Assembly (NCBI GenBank): GCA_963422595.1
Contig: OY730298.1
Span: 372,001-436,000 of the forward strand
Source: G963422595 sp963422595
GTDB taxonomy: Bacteria > Pseudomonadota > Gammaproteobacteria > UBA4575
Direction of reading: 5' to 3'
DNA: 64,000 nt
Numbering within the stretch: position 1 is the stretch's first letter; every line of letters begins with the position of its first letter. Position numbers and translations under genes: made by a program. This document shows positions 26,723 through 35,811 of the stretch, piece by piece. Below the pieces are notes generated by a model, which was not told the origin of the DNA, did no database searches, and saw only the letters and a program-made list of their open reading frames with translations.

Positions 26723-27016
26723 ATGAGCACCTCTACGTCTATTTCTTTTCTCAGCACTTTGCTAAGTTGGGGCTTAGCTATTTTTCTGGGCACCCAGTTG
26801 TTATCGGGTACTTTCGACGGACGCACCTGTCAAACCACGTGTGTAAACACGGTGTTTTGGGCGTCATTTGTGATTGCCGTAATCGGTCTGGTTTTTGGTA
26901 TTGCCGGGACCTCTACAGGCAGATCAGGTTGGATCAGGACTTTGTCTTTAATCACGTTGGCGGGCCTGTGCGGTATTTACGTTACTACGATGCTGGTAGG
27001 TACGTTCGGTATTTAA
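26723..27016 (+). CDS. small membrane protein, unrecognised
   Basis: A 97-residue protein with three hydrophobic segments (about 9-26, 43-61, 71-92). The short loop after the first helix holds two cysteines in GRTCQTTCVN, which could pair in the periplasm. The ATG at 26723 has no clear ribosome binding site. It lies 122 bases after the antiporter operon on the same strand and is convergent with recG, with an 8-base gap. I do not recognise a family; expression as a separate gene is possible from an AT-rich upstream stretch. Confidence 0.6.
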   Translation: MSTSTSISFLSTLLSWGLAIFLGTQLLSGTFDGRTCQTTCVNTVFWASFVIAVIGLVFGIAGTSTGRSGWIRTLSLITLAGLCGIYVTTMLVGTFGI

Positions 27017-27024
27017 TCAGGTTT

Positions 27025-29109
27025 CTAGACTTGTCCAAATTCAATCGCCTTTTTTAACCACCTTTGAATCAAGGCATTCGCCTTGCCTGGCTGTTCCGCC
27101 AACAAGGATGCTGCGGTTTCCCGTACCTTGGGGAGTAGATCCTGATCACGCATAATATTTGCTATGCGCAGTTGTAGCATGCCGGTTTGGCGCGTTCCCA
27201 ATACTTCTCCGGGCCCGCGTATATCAAGATCAATCTGAGCAACTTTAAATCCGTCATTAGTATTACGCATAGTATCAATGCGCAATTTGGCATTATGCGT
27301 AAGTGGGGGACTAAATAATAAAACACAGTTGCTTGCTTCACTGCCCCGACCGACGCGACCACGTAATTGATGTAGTTGCGCGAGACCCAAGCGTTCTGCG
27401 TTTTCAATGATCATTAAACTTGCATTGGGCACGTCCACACCAACTTCTATCACGGTGGTCGCCACCAGTAAATCAATTTCGCGGCTGGCGAATTTCCGCA
27501 TGACCGCGTCTTTTTCTTTGCCCTTCATACGACCATGTACAAGCCCGACCTGAATACCATGCAGGCATTTACCAAGCTCCTGATACACGTCTTCAGCGGC
27601 CTGACATTGCATGACTTCTGACTCTTCCACTAAGGTACACACCCAATAGGCTTGTTGGCCACCGCGACACGCATTGGCAACACGTTTAACCACCTCATAA
27701 CGTCTTTCTAAAGGTACGGCGACAGTATTGACAGGTTTACGCCCGGGAGGTAATTCGTCAATTACGGAGTAGTCAAGATCAGCATAGGCAGCCATGGCTA
27801 AAGTTCTGGGTATAGGGGTGGCCGTCATGATCAGCTGATGTGGGCGCGCATTTCCCTGTATACCTTTTTCACGTAACGCCAGACGTTGATGTACGCCGAA
27901 ACGATGTTGTTCATCAATAACTACCAGGGCCAGATTCTTAAAATTCACACTTTGTTGAAATAAGGCGTGCGTGCCTATTATGGCATTTACGCTTCCGCTC
28001 GCTATCAATTCTTTCATTGCATTGCTTTTGCTGGTGGTCAGCTTTCCAAATAGCCAGGCAAAACGAATCCCTATGGGTTCAAGCCAGTTGGAAAAATTTT
28101 GCAGGTGTTGTTCAGCCAGTATTTCAGTAGGCGCCATCATCACTGCCTGATAGCCCGCTTCTATTACTTGCAAACACGCGGCGACCGCAATTAACGTCTT
28201 GCCACTGCCAACGTCGCCCTGAACTAAACGCAGCATGGGATAAGCATTTTTTAAATCTCTGAATATAGTATCGATCACACGCTGTTGGGCGCCCGTCAGT
28301 GTGAACTCCAGTTTGTTTATGAGTTGTTTGTAGAGCCTGCCTTCAGACTCGATGGCGAGCGCGCACCGTTTCCGCATATGTAGTCTTAATTTTGCAAGAC
28401 TCAGTTGCTGCGCCAATAATTCTTCAAAGGCCAGACGACGTTGCATGGCGTGGTTGCCCGCAGATAATGCCCCAATATCGGCATCAGGAGGTGGTCGATG
28501 AACAAATTTCAGGGCCTCTTTGAGAGATACTCGTTGCCCATCTATTTCCGGGGGTTCCGGTAATAAGTCAAGGTCAACCATGGCTGCACTGTGCATCCAT
28601 TGTAAAGCCTGTGAGGTCAAACGTCGTAAACTAAGCTGGTGTAACCCCTCCGTTGTCGGGTATATCGGCGTCAGGTGGTCTTCAACTTTCGGTGGTTGGT
28701 GCGGGTGTTGAATTTGATACTCCGGATGCACCATTTCGAGACCTTTTATGCCTTGTCTGATTTCTCCAAAACATCGAATATTCATCCTGCGGGAAAGATC
28801 GTTACGTTGATTTTTATTAAAATAAAAAAACCGTAAAAGTATTCTCCCAGTGCCATCATTGACACTTACTAATAACATGCGCCGTTTTCGATACACTATT
28901 TCACTATGCTCTACGCTGCCTGTCACTACGCATTCATCGCCGGGCCGCAGCATCGCTATCGCACGTATACGGGTACGATCCTGATAGCGAAGCGGTAAAT
29001 GAAAAAGTAAATCCTGTAGCGTGTGGATCTGCAAACGTTCTAAACACTCGGCAACGCGCGTGCCTACACCCTTGAGACTACCTACCAGTGGAGACGTTTT
29101 TGCTTTCAA
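27025..29109 (-). CDS. recG: RecG, ATP-dependent DNA helicase
   Basis: Branch-migrating helicase that remodels stalled forks. The 694-residue protein has the amino-terminal wedge domain with an OB-fold (about 55-135), Walker A GDVGSGKT (298-305), the DEQHRFGV motif II, MTATPIPRTLAM motif III, and the helicase carboxyl domain with TTVIEVGVDVPNA and the QLRGRVGRG motif VI. The start seems to be TTG (29107-29109); no ATG precedes the conserved SPLVGSLKGVG segment. It is downstream of ridA and spoT on the same strand, a typical grouping (spoT-recG in enterics). Confidence 0.95.
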   Translation of the reverse strand: MKAKTSPLVGSLKGVGTRVAECLERLQIHTLQDLLFHLPLRYQDRTRIRAIAMLRPGDECVVTGSVEHSEIVYRKRRMLLVSVNDGTGRILLRFFYFNKNQRNDLSRRMNIRCFGEIRQGIKGLEMVHPEYQIQHPHQPPKVEDHLTPIYPTTEGLHQLSLRRLTSQALQWMHSAAMVDLDLLPEPPEIDGQRVSLKEALKFVHRPPPDADIGALSAGNHAMQRRLAFEELLAQQLSLAKLRLHMRKRCALAIESEGRLYKQLINKLEFTLTGAQQRVIDTIFRDLKNAYPMLRLVQGDVGSGKTLIAVAACLQVIEAGYQAVMMAPTEILAEQHLQNFSNWLEPIGIRFAWLFGKLTTSKSNAMKELIASGSVNAIIGTHALFQQSVNFKNLALVVIDEQHRFGVHQRLALREKGIQGNARPHQLIMTATPIPRTLAMAAYADLDYSVIDELPPGRKPVNTVAVPLERRYEVVKRVANACRGGQQAYWVCTLVEESEVMQCQAAEDVYQELGKCLHGIQVGLVHGRMKGKEKDAVMRKFASREIDLLVATTVIEVGVDVPNASLMIIENAERLGLAQLHQLRGRVGRGSEASNCVLLFSPPLTHNAKLRIDTMRNTNDGFKVAQIDLDIRGPGEVLGTRQTGMLQLRIANIMRDQDLLPKVRETAASLLAEQPGKANALIQRWLKKAIEFGQV

Positions 29110-29279
29110 TTGCTACGTTGCGAAATTGTTCTCGGATTTAATCAGGAGCTGGCGTGTAACGTTTGCACGGTAGTAGATGAGCACCGGAGAAAAATTCATC
29201 GCCAGGGGTTAGCGTGCAAACTCAAATAGTACGTCGGCGTCCCCGGCTTCTTAAAATTACGTACCCGTTGAGGTGAGCT

Positions 29280-29663
29280 CTATTGGAGCTCCATAACGGC
29301 GTCCATTTCTACATTCACCTCTTTTGGTAACGAGGCGACTCCGATGACGGCACGCGCCGGGTACGGTTGGGAAAAATATTCAGACATAACTTCATTGACT
29401 AACGGAAAACCACCGAGATCGGTTAGAAAGATATTTAATTTGACAAATTTATCCAATGAACCACCAGCCGCTTGAGCAACTGCCTGTAAGTTGTTAAACA
29501 CTTGGTGAATTTGTGCGCGCAGATCCCCAGTGACCACTTGCATGGTTGCAGGCATAAGTGGAATTTGGCCAGACAGGTATACGGTGGTACCAATTTTTAC
29601 GGCTTGTGAATATGTGCCTATCGCTTGTGGCGCGCGTTCAGTCGCAATGATTTCCTTTGGCAT
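29280..29663 (-). CDS. ridA: RidA family reactive enamine/imine deaminase
   Basis: Hydrolyses reactive 2-aminoacrylate-type enamines released by PLP enzymes. The product is 127 residues from MPKEIIATERAPQAIGTYSQA, with the conserved RGxxPxxV/IGVA segment PARAVIGVASLPKEVNVEMD holding the active-site arginine and carboxylate-contacting residues. The ATG at 29661-29663 is preceded by AGGAG at a good distance; the ATG at 29678 would make that sequence part of the protein. It lies 34 bases after spoT, the usual neighbour in gammaproteobacteria. Confidence 0.94.
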   Translation of the reverse strand: MPKEIIATERAPQAIGTYSQAVKIGTTVYLSGQIPLMPATMQVVTGDLRAQIHQVFNNLQAVAQAAGGSLDKFVKLNIFLTDLGGFPLVNEVMSEYFSQPYPARAVIGVASLPKEVNVEMDAVMELQ

Positions 29664-29697
29664 TGATTTCTCCTGCATAAATCACACGATAAGTAAG

Positions 29698-31866
29698 CTA
29701 AGTACGCCTGACTTTGTATATTTTAGGCGTGTTGCGTATCGCACGCATAATGCGCGCCAAATGGTCCCGATCTTTAACTGTTAAGAACACCGTGATAGTG
29801 GTAGTTGAACCATATTTTTCTGCAAACACCATGTTTTCTATATTCGAGTCTTCGTCCGAAATTCTGGCCGCGACGACGGCGAGTACGCCGCGTGCGTTAG
29901 CGGTTTTAACGCTTATTTCAGCCGTGAACTCACGACTTATGTCGCTGCTCCAATAAACCTGTATCCACTTATCACGACTGCTTTTCTGACGCCTTATATT
30001 ACGACATTTGACGTGATGTGCGACTAAGCCCCGACCCGCTGTCATGATCCCTATAATGGAGTCGCCGGGGATAGGATGACAGCATTTCCCAAAACTTACT
30101 ACCATGCCTTCCGTGCCCCTGATCAGCAAAGGATGCTTGCTGTCACTCTTGCGGCGTAACTTGCTCCAGCGACTGCGCGAAGCCACTAAGTGGCTGGCAA
30201 TAAGTGGCGCCATGCGATTCCCCAAGCCAATTTCCTGAAACAAACGTGCTTCGGTTGCTAATTTCAGTTGTTTGAGTAAATTCGCAAGCTCCCGCCTATT
30301 GATAGCGTCCCAATTTTTTCCGTAGCTGCTAAGTGCCTGATCCAATAAGCGCTTGCCCAGCTCACATGCCTCTCTCGTTTGTAGGTTCTTTAAGTAACCC
30401 CGAATGTTGGAACGCGCTTTTGCAGTGACAATAAAATTTAGCCACGCGGGGTCTGGACGACCATCCGACGCAGTAATGATCTCTACCGTCTGACCACTTT
30501 CTAAAACTGTACTCAACGGTTCCTCACGACGATTTATGTTTGCGGCAACACACTGGTTGCCTATGTCGGAATGCACCGCGTAGGCGAAATCAACTGCGGT
30601 GGCATTGGCGGGTAATTCCATGATGTCACCAGCGGGAGTAAACACGTAAATTTCGTCCTGAAATAAATCGATCTTTACACTCTCTAAGAATTCAATGGAA
30701 CTGCTTAGACGATGCTGCATTTCTGAAACGGTCTTAAGCCATTCCCGTGCCCGAACATGCGGGGCAGCGTGATCAACTTCTCCGTCTTTATACATCCAAT
30801 GCGCGGCAATGCCCGATTGCGCCACCTGGTGCATTGCTGCAGAGCGAATTTGCACTTCGATAGGTGTGCCTTTAGGGCCAAATAAAATAGTGTGCAGCGA
30901 TTGATAGGCATTTTTTTTGGGGATCGCGATGTAGTCTTTGAACTTGCCTGGAACCGGTTTATATAAATTATGAATGATGCCAATTGCCCGATAACACGTG
31001 TCTACGTCCTTAACCACTATGCGAAATGCAAACACGTCAAATACTTCTGAAAATTGCAGACGCTTTTCCTGCATCTTTCTATAAATGCTATAAATATTTT
31101 TCTCGCGACCGTGAATCCTGCTGACGATATTGGCGTTTTCCAGTCGTTCACAGATATTTTTCTCAACTTCCTGCAATAGTACTTTACGGTTTATATTGGT
31201 GCGCTTTATGGCTTCCTGTAAAACCTTATGGCGTAGCGGATATAACGTCTGAAACGACAACTCTTCCAGTTCCAAGCACAGTTGGTACATCCCCAAACGC
31301 AGGGCGATCGGCGCGTAAATATCCAGCGTTTCATGCGCGATACGCCTGCGTCTGGCATACGACATGACGCTTAAAGTACGCATGTTATGCAAGCGGTCGG
31401 CTAGCTTTATAATGATGACGCGCACATCTTTCACCATCGCCAGCATCATTTTGCGGAAATTTTCGGCCTGGGCCTCCAACTTTGAGCCGAATTTTAAATG
31501 CGTGAGTTTGCTCACACCATCGACCAGTTCGGCCACGGCGTTCCCAAACTCATGCGTTATCTGTTCCTTAGCTGTTTCTGTATCCTCTATAACGTCATGC
31601 AAAATAGCTGCGCTAATGGTTTGGGCATCCATACGCAGTTCAGCTAACACCTTCGCTACCGCAAGTGGATGATAGATATAGGGTTCACCGGAAAGGCGCG
31701 TTTGCCCTTCATGCGCGCTGGCACTGTATAAATAGGCGTGATAAATGTCTTTGACTTGCCTGGGTTGCAGATAGGTGTCCAGCAACGCGCAAAGATCACT
31801 GATCAAAAACCGCGCCGGCTGTTTCGTAATGATATTCGCGCCAGCGGATTCTACAACACCAGCCAT
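29698..31866 (-). CDS. spoT: SpoT, bifunctional (p)ppGpp synthetase/hydrolase
   Basis: Makes and degrades the alarmone (p)ppGpp. The 722-residue protein has the HD hydrolase domain with H90-D91 and E94-D95 (ILHDVIEDT), so hydrolase should be active, then the synthetase domain (RIVVKDVDTCYRAIG, KFKDYIAIPKKNAYQSLHT), a TGS domain (IYVFTPAGDIMELPANATAVDFAY), a zinc-finger-like/helical region with GKCCHPIPGDSI and a carboxyl ACT domain (EISVKTANARGVLAVVAARI). It lies 39 bases after rpoZ in the order gmk, rpoZ, spoT, ridA, recG, all minus strand. Confidence 0.96.
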   Translation of the reverse strand: MAGVVESAGANIITKQPARFLISDLCALLDTYLQPRQVKDIYHAYLYSASAHEGQTRLSGEPYIYHPLAVAKVLAELRMDAQTISAAILHDVIEDTETAKEQITHEFGNAVAELVDGVSKLTHLKFGSKLEAQAENFRKMMLAMVKDVRVIIIKLADRLHNMRTLSVMSYARRRRIAHETLDIYAPIALRLGMYQLCLELEELSFQTLYPLRHKVLQEAIKRTNINRKVLLQEVEKNICERLENANIVSRIHGREKNIYSIYRKMQEKRLQFSEVFDVFAFRIVVKDVDTCYRAIGIIHNLYKPVPGKFKDYIAIPKKNAYQSLHTILFGPKGTPIEVQIRSAAMHQVAQSGIAAHWMYKDGEVDHAAPHVRAREWLKTVSEMQHRLSSSIEFLESVKIDLFQDEIYVFTPAGDIMELPANATAVDFAYAVHSDIGNQCVAANINRREEPLSTVLESGQTVEIITASDGRPDPAWLNFIVTAKARSNIRGYLKNLQTREACELGKRLLDQALSSYGKNWDAINRRELANLLKQLKLATEARLFQEIGLGNRMAPLIASHLVASRSRWSKLRRKSDSKHPLLIRGTEGMVVSFGKCCHPIPGDSIIGIMTAGRGLVAHHVKCRNIRRQKSSRDKWIQVYWSSDISREFTAEISVKTANARGVLAVVAARISDEDSNIENMVFAEKYGSTTTITVFLTVKDRDHLARIMRAIRNTPKIYKVRRT

Positions 31867-31905
31867 CGCCTGACCGCAGGTTTGCCGGGATTACCCCAGG
31901 ATTAC

Positions 31906-32391
31906 TCAGGAGCCCGGTTCTCCTGCGGAGGATGCCTCCGCAGGCGGGGCCGGAGGCGCGTCATCAAAAGGATTTTCCGGTGGCAGATCGGTCATTGACG
32001 AAGCTTCTTTGGCGTCGGTGTCAAGCAGTTCATCAAACAACACTTCGCCAGATGCCGATGATGATTCTGGCTGAGACTGTGAAGCTACAGGAGGCTCTGC
32101 AGTCTGCTCCAGTTCACGACTGATTTCCGCGTACAGAGCAGTTACGAGGTCGTCTTCATCCGCATCCGTTGGTGCTTCAGTCAGCTCACTCAAAGGCGAC
32201 TGCATGGTCTCTTCGCTTACCAGACCTTGTTCGATCTCGCGTAACGCCACAACCGTAGGTTTGTCATTTTCCCATGCTACCAGCGGTTCGGTGCCCAGTG
32301 TTAGTTGCCGTGCGCGCTTGCTCGCCAACAACACCAGCTTAAATCGATTTTCAACGTGTTCCAGACAATCTTCTACCGTCACACGGGCCAT
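31906..32391 (-). CDS. rpoZ: RNA polymerase omega subunit with long acidic tail
   Basis: Omega stabilises the beta-prime subunit and is a ppGpp-binding part of RNA polymerase. From MARVTVEDCLEHVENRF (ATG 32389-32391) the first 75 residues match E. coli omega, including ASKRARQLTLGTEPLV and NDKPTVVALREI. The protein then continues for about 85 more residues, acidic and rich in Ser, Pro and Glu with no cysteine, against a total of 91 in E. coli. It lies between gmk and spoT as usual. The open frame extends to 32460, but that stretch is outside the family. Confidence 0.92.
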   Translation of the reverse strand: MARVTVEDCLEHVENRFKLVLLASKRARQLTLGTEPLVAWENDKPTVVALREIEQGLVSEETMQSPLSELTEAPTDADEDDLVTALYAEISRELEQTAEPPVASQSQPESSSASGEVLFDELLDTDAKEASSMTDLPPENPFDDAPPAPPAEASSAGEPGS

Positions 32392-32541
32392 ACCGCACTC
32401 CTGTATATTAACTAATGGTTTGCTTAGCTGGGTGAGTGTAGCGAATTTACCCGCTTGCATCCAGCCCGCGAAATGAAAACGCTGGTGTCGGCGCCTGAAG
32501 AAAGTCTGAATCGCTGACTTTTATGCGCACGTGCACCAGCA

Positions 32542-33156
32542 CTATGACAGTAGTTGCGTGGTCAACGAGCGTAGTTTTTCCTTACTCAGGGACTGGTAGC
32601 TTTGTGGGGCCGAGAACAGTTTGATTAACTCTTGTACGGCGTTATCAAAATTGTCATTCAAAATTACATGATCAAATTCATCGTAGTGACTGATTTCACT
32701 TTTCGCGGCACGCATTCTGGCAGCGATACGTTCGGCACTATCCTGTCCGCGACCACGTAATCGGTTCTCCAGCTCGGCTTTGGATGGCGGCAGGATAAAT
32801 ACTGAGATTGTATCGCCGACGCGTTTGCGTATTTGCGCGGCGCCTTGCCAATCAATTTCTAAAGTGACTTGTAAGCCGCGGTCCAGTTGTCGCTGTACAA
32901 ATGACCGTGAAGTGCCATAAAAATTACCAAAGACTTTCGCGTATTCCAGGAATTCATCGCGCTCTACCATAGTGGTAAAGGCTTTAACTGTAGTAAAAAA
33001 GTAGTCCTGACCATCAATTTCACCAGAACGACTGGGTCGCGTGGTGTGTGAAACCGACACGACTACGTCGGCAAGCCGTTCCGACAGGGCCCTGACCAGT
33101 CTGGTCTTGCCGGCCCCGGAGGGGGCGGCAACGATGAACAGTTGTCCTTTACTCAC
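32542..33156 (-). CDS. gmk: Gmk, guanylate kinase
   Basis: Phosphorylates GMP to GDP. The 204-residue enzyme starts at GTG (33154-33156), has the P-loop APSGAGKT (11-18), SHTTRPSRSGEIDGQDYFF, EYAKVFGNFYGTSR and the lid region ENRLRGRGQDSAE. It leads the gmk-rpoZ-spoT block; its neighbours use or sense guanine nucleotides. A 150-base gap separates it from rpoZ. Confidence 0.96.
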   Translation of the reverse strand: MSKGQLFIVAAPSGAGKTRLVRALSERLADVVVSVSHTTRPSRSGEIDGQDYFFTTVKAFTTMVERDEFLEYAKVFGNFYGTSRSFVQRQLDRGLQVTLEIDWQGAAQIRKRVGDTISVFILPPSKAELENRLRGRGQDSAERIAARMRAAKSEISHYDEFDHVILNDNFDNAVQELIKLFSAPQSYQSLSKEKLRSLTTQLLS

Positions 33157-33453
33157 GGTTGGTGACTTGTTGACGCCGAGACATTAAACAATTTCCGCGC
33201 CAGTTTACCCACGCAACGGTCCGCCAATATGCTTTATAAATAGCTTTTGTAAACAGTAATCAGTTTGTTGCAGCGGTATAACGCCCCTGCAAGGCCCCGC
33301 GTGCCAGTCCGGCTGTTAAACCAAACTCCCCGATCAGCTTTCAGTAAGGCAGCTATGCCCCATTCAAAAAATCCACTCAATCCGGGGACACGTGTGTTTT
33401 TACAATAACACTTTTATTTCGTCCTGAAGCGTCCTTACCTGTCCTGATGTGTC
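33157..33453. other. gap between the small lipoprotein gene and gmk, no gene seen
   Basis: Upstream of gmk on the minus strand. No open frame with family features, no clear hairpin with a T-tract. It presumably holds the gmk promoter and the end of the lipoprotein transcript. Confidence 0.5.
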
Positions 33454-33678
33454 TTATTCCTGCTCGGCGACTTCAGCTTGTTTCTGTTTTGCAGCAGCCA
33501 TCGCTTCCTGCATAGCGGATTCATATTTCTTTTTATAGTCACTGGTGGAGACTTTGTCTTTGGCAGTAGCCTCCTTAGCAGTGGAATCGGCTTTATCTGC
33601 TTGCTCTTCCATCGCCTGTTCCTGACCACAGCCAAAAATTAGCGCGGAAATAAATAAAATAGTAGTTAGCTGACGCAT
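33454..33678 (-). CDS. small charged lipoprotein, unrecognised
   Basis: A predicted lipoprotein of about 74 residues. From MRQLTTILFISALIFGC the lipobox IFGC places the lipidated cysteine at residue 17. The mature part is alanine-, lysine- and glutamate-rich (MEEQADKADSTAKEATAKDK), probably helical or coiled coil. ATG 33676-33678 or an upstream ATG (33685-33687) could start it; a GGAGGG just upstream of 33687 is a good ribosome binding site. It stands alone between gmk and phoU with gaps of about 300 and 440 bases. I do not recognise a family. Confidence 0.62.
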   Translation of the reverse strand: MRQLTTILFISALIFGCGQEQAMEEQADKADSTAKEATAKDKVSTSDYKKKYESAMQEAMAAAKQKQAEVAEQE

Positions 33679-33852
33679 TTCAAACACCCTCCTATGCGCT
33701 AAAAACTCAGTAAGTTGGTTACGATCGCTAAAGCATACATTATTCGAGTTGGCAACGTTATTATAACAAGTGGAATGAAGTTTGGTATCGCAACAATACG
33801 TAAAGCTACCCTGAGAATACTTAATAATCTACTAATTTACTTTAAAGAATAC

Positions 33853-34095
33853 GAACATGGACATTCAGGATAATTCAGAATTAAGAAAGAGAAAGAATGG
33901 AACCATAGATTTACAGGATTTACAGAATAATAAGAAAGCAAAAAGAGCAGGATAAGCAGGATTCGGGGTTTAATTTTTGCGAGGGATTTTATACGGGCAG
34001 GTTATTATATGTAGACAGGCTATTAAAGGACGGGCATGGGGGCCGGTCCCTACGAGCAATGGGTAAAGAAGGATATGAACGTGGATGGGCAGGAT
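33853..34095. repeat. imperfect 19-bp direct repeats flanking a gap region
   Basis: The sequences at 33853-33871 and 34077-34095 match at 14 of 19 positions (GAAC-TGG-----CAGGAT). They lie in the 449-base gene-free gap between the lipoprotein gene and phoU, which also contains several further CAGGAT boxes. No gene is visible in this gap. Confidence 0.4.
33874..33964. repeat. dispersed noncoding repeat-like element, copy B
   Basis: Minus-strand counterpart of the element at 8445-8551: GAATCCTGCTTATCCTGCT at 33964-33946, CTGTAA, ATGG, then CTCTTTCTTAATTCT at about 33890-33877. A CTGTAAATCCTGTAAATC tandem is inserted in this copy. Order and spacing of blocks are shared, which supports common origin; the function is unknown. 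Confidence 0.4.
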
Positions 34096-34127
34096 GATAC
34101 GTAGGGAAAGGGTATTTATATTTTCAA

Positions 34128-34859
34128 TCAGGTCTGTTCGTTGCCGCTGTCAATTAACTCGCTTTTTACTTGCTTGCGGCTGGTATGACGAATATCTTTT
34201 CCCGCCACGGTGTAGATGACGTATTCACAGATGTTTTTAGCATGATCTCCAATGCGCTCCAGGGAACGGGCGCACCACATTACCCGCAGCGAGCGCCTGA
34301 TGGCGCGCGGGTCTTCCATCATGTGTGTGATCAACTGGCGCGTCAGCGCGTCGTATTCATCATTAATTTCCCGATCGCTGTGGGCGATTTTAAGCGCATT
34401 GTCGGCATCCATGCGGGCAAACGCATCTAAACTATGGTGTAACATATTGCGCACTTGTTCCCCCAAATGCCTTATTTCGGAAAAATAGGTTGGGGTGCGC
34501 TCAACGCTCGCAAGCCGCACCGCGTGACGCCCTATTTTTTCCGCCTCATCACCAATTCTTTCCAAATCGGTGATCGTTTTTAGCATGGTCACTACAAAAC
34601 GCAGGTCGCTGGCCGCAGGTTGGCGACGAGCAATGATCTGTGTGCATTCTTCGTCAATGGCTACTTCCATAGAGTTAATTTTGTAATCACTGGTGGCTAC
34701 GTCTTCGGCCAGACTGCCGTCCGCGCGCGTCAATGCCATCAGTGCGTTGTCAACCTGTTTCTCTACCATGCCGCCCATGTTCAGTACTTTGCTGCGCAAC
34801 GACTCCAAATCTTCGTCAAATTGATGGGAGATGTGTTGACCAATGTCCTGATATACCAT
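34128..34859 (-). CDS. phoU: PhoU, phosphate signalling regulator
   Basis: Cytoplasmic negative regulator that links PstSCAB to PhoR. The 243-residue protein has two PhoU helical repeats: ARRQPAASDLRFVVTMLKTITDLERIGDEAEKI is represented by its core DLERIGDEAEKIG in repeat one, and SLERIGDHAKNICEYVIY in repeat two, both carrying the metal-binding E-R-I-G-D motif. It is the last gene of phoB-phoR-pstSCAB-phoU, 72 bases after pstB. Confidence 0.96.
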   Translation of the reverse strand: MVYQDIGQHISHQFDEDLESLRSKVLNMGGMVEKQVDNALMALTRADGSLAEDVATSDYKINSMEVAIDEECTQIIARRQPAASDLRFVVTMLKTITDLERIGDEAEKIGRHAVRLASVERTPTYFSEIRHLGEQVRNMLHHSLDAFARMDADNALKIAHSDREINDEYDALTRQLITHMMEDPRAIRRSLRVMWCARSLERIGDHAKNICEYVIYTVAGKDIRHTSRKQVKSELIDSGNEQT

Positions 34860-34931
34860 TATTACCTCTTGTTGATTCGCCAGCCGCCGTTAGTCTGTGT
34901 CATACCGATTCACTTTTACCCCAGCCGCTGT

Positions 34932-35753
34932 TTATCCATAGCGACCAGTAATGTAGTCTTCGGTTTGTTTTTCCACCGGATTGGTAAATAACCGATCGGT
35001 GGCGCCAAATTCAATGAGTTCGCCCAAATATATGAACGCGGTGTAATCGGAAACACGCGCCGCCTGCTGCATGTTGTGGGTAACGATAACTACGGTGTAG
35101 TGTTTCTTTAGTTCGACAATGAGTTCTTCTATTTTCAGCGTTGATATGGGGTCTAATGCCGAGGCCGGTTCATCCAACAAAATTACTTGCGGTTGAATGG
35201 CGATGGCGCGCGCGATTACCAAACGCTGTTGTTGTCCGCCAGATAGTCCCATGGCGTTGTCCTGCAGGCGGTCTTTGACTTCATCCCACAGCGCGGCACC
35301 TTGTAACGCCCATTCCACGCGCTCGTCTAATACGCGCTTTTTGCGCATGCCTTGCAGGCGTAATCCGTAGGCGACGTTTTCATACAGGGTTTTGGGAAAT
35401 GGGTTGGGTTTTTGAAACACCATTCCAACTTTGCGCCTTATTTCCGTTACATTTACGGATTTTCGGTAAATGTCTTCGCCGTTCAACAACATTTTGCCCT
35501 CGATGCGAACGCCGTCAATCAGGTCATTCATACGGTTCATGCAGCGCAATAGCGTAGATTTGCCGCAACCGCTGGGGCCAATGAAGGCGGTTACTTTTTT
35601 TTCGGGAACGGTTAAATTGATACCCTTTAGGGCCTGTAAAGAACCGTAATAAAGATTAAAATCCCGACACTCATAACAGGCTTGTTCATTTTCAGGATTC
35701 AGGGTTTCTTTATGAAGTACTTCCTGTGATATTTGTGGGGCTGCCATGGTCAT
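34932..35753 (-). CDS. pstB: PstB, phosphate ABC transporter ATPase
   Basis: ATP-binding subunit of the high-affinity phosphate importer. Walker A GPSGCGKST, Q-loop VFQKPNPFPKT, signature LSGGQQQRLVIARA and Walker B VILLDEPASALDP are intact. The frame opens at 35825, overlapping pstA, but the AGGG before 35753 favours MTMAAPQIS (ATG 35751-35753) or the next ATG at 35747. That leaves about 273 residues, the family length being near 257, with a slightly longer amino end. It sits between pstA and phoU. Confidence 0.95.
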   Translation of the reverse strand: MTMAAPQISQEVLHKETLNPENEQACYECRDFNLYYGSLQALKGINLTVPEKKVTAFIGPSGCGKSTLLRCMNRMNDLIDGVRIEGKMLLNGEDIYRKSVNVTEIRRKVGMVFQKPNPFPKTLYENVAYGLRLQGMRKKRVLDERVEWALQGAALWDEVKDRLQDNAMGLSGGQQQRLVIARAIAIQPQVILLDEPASALDPISTLKIEELIVELKKHYTVVIVTHNMQQAARVSDYTAFIYLGELIEFGATDRLFTNPVEKQTEDYITGRYG

Positions 35754-35811
35754 TTTCCCTGATCTCTTTAGCCTTACATAATTGCAATTACGCTGCAATA
35801 AGGTGACTAAT

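Noticed and set aside
33435..33635. 66-codon basic open frame over the lipoprotein gene
   Set aside because: It is a frame shadow of the lipoprotein gene; composition (Lys/Arg-rich) is that of an out-of-frame reading.
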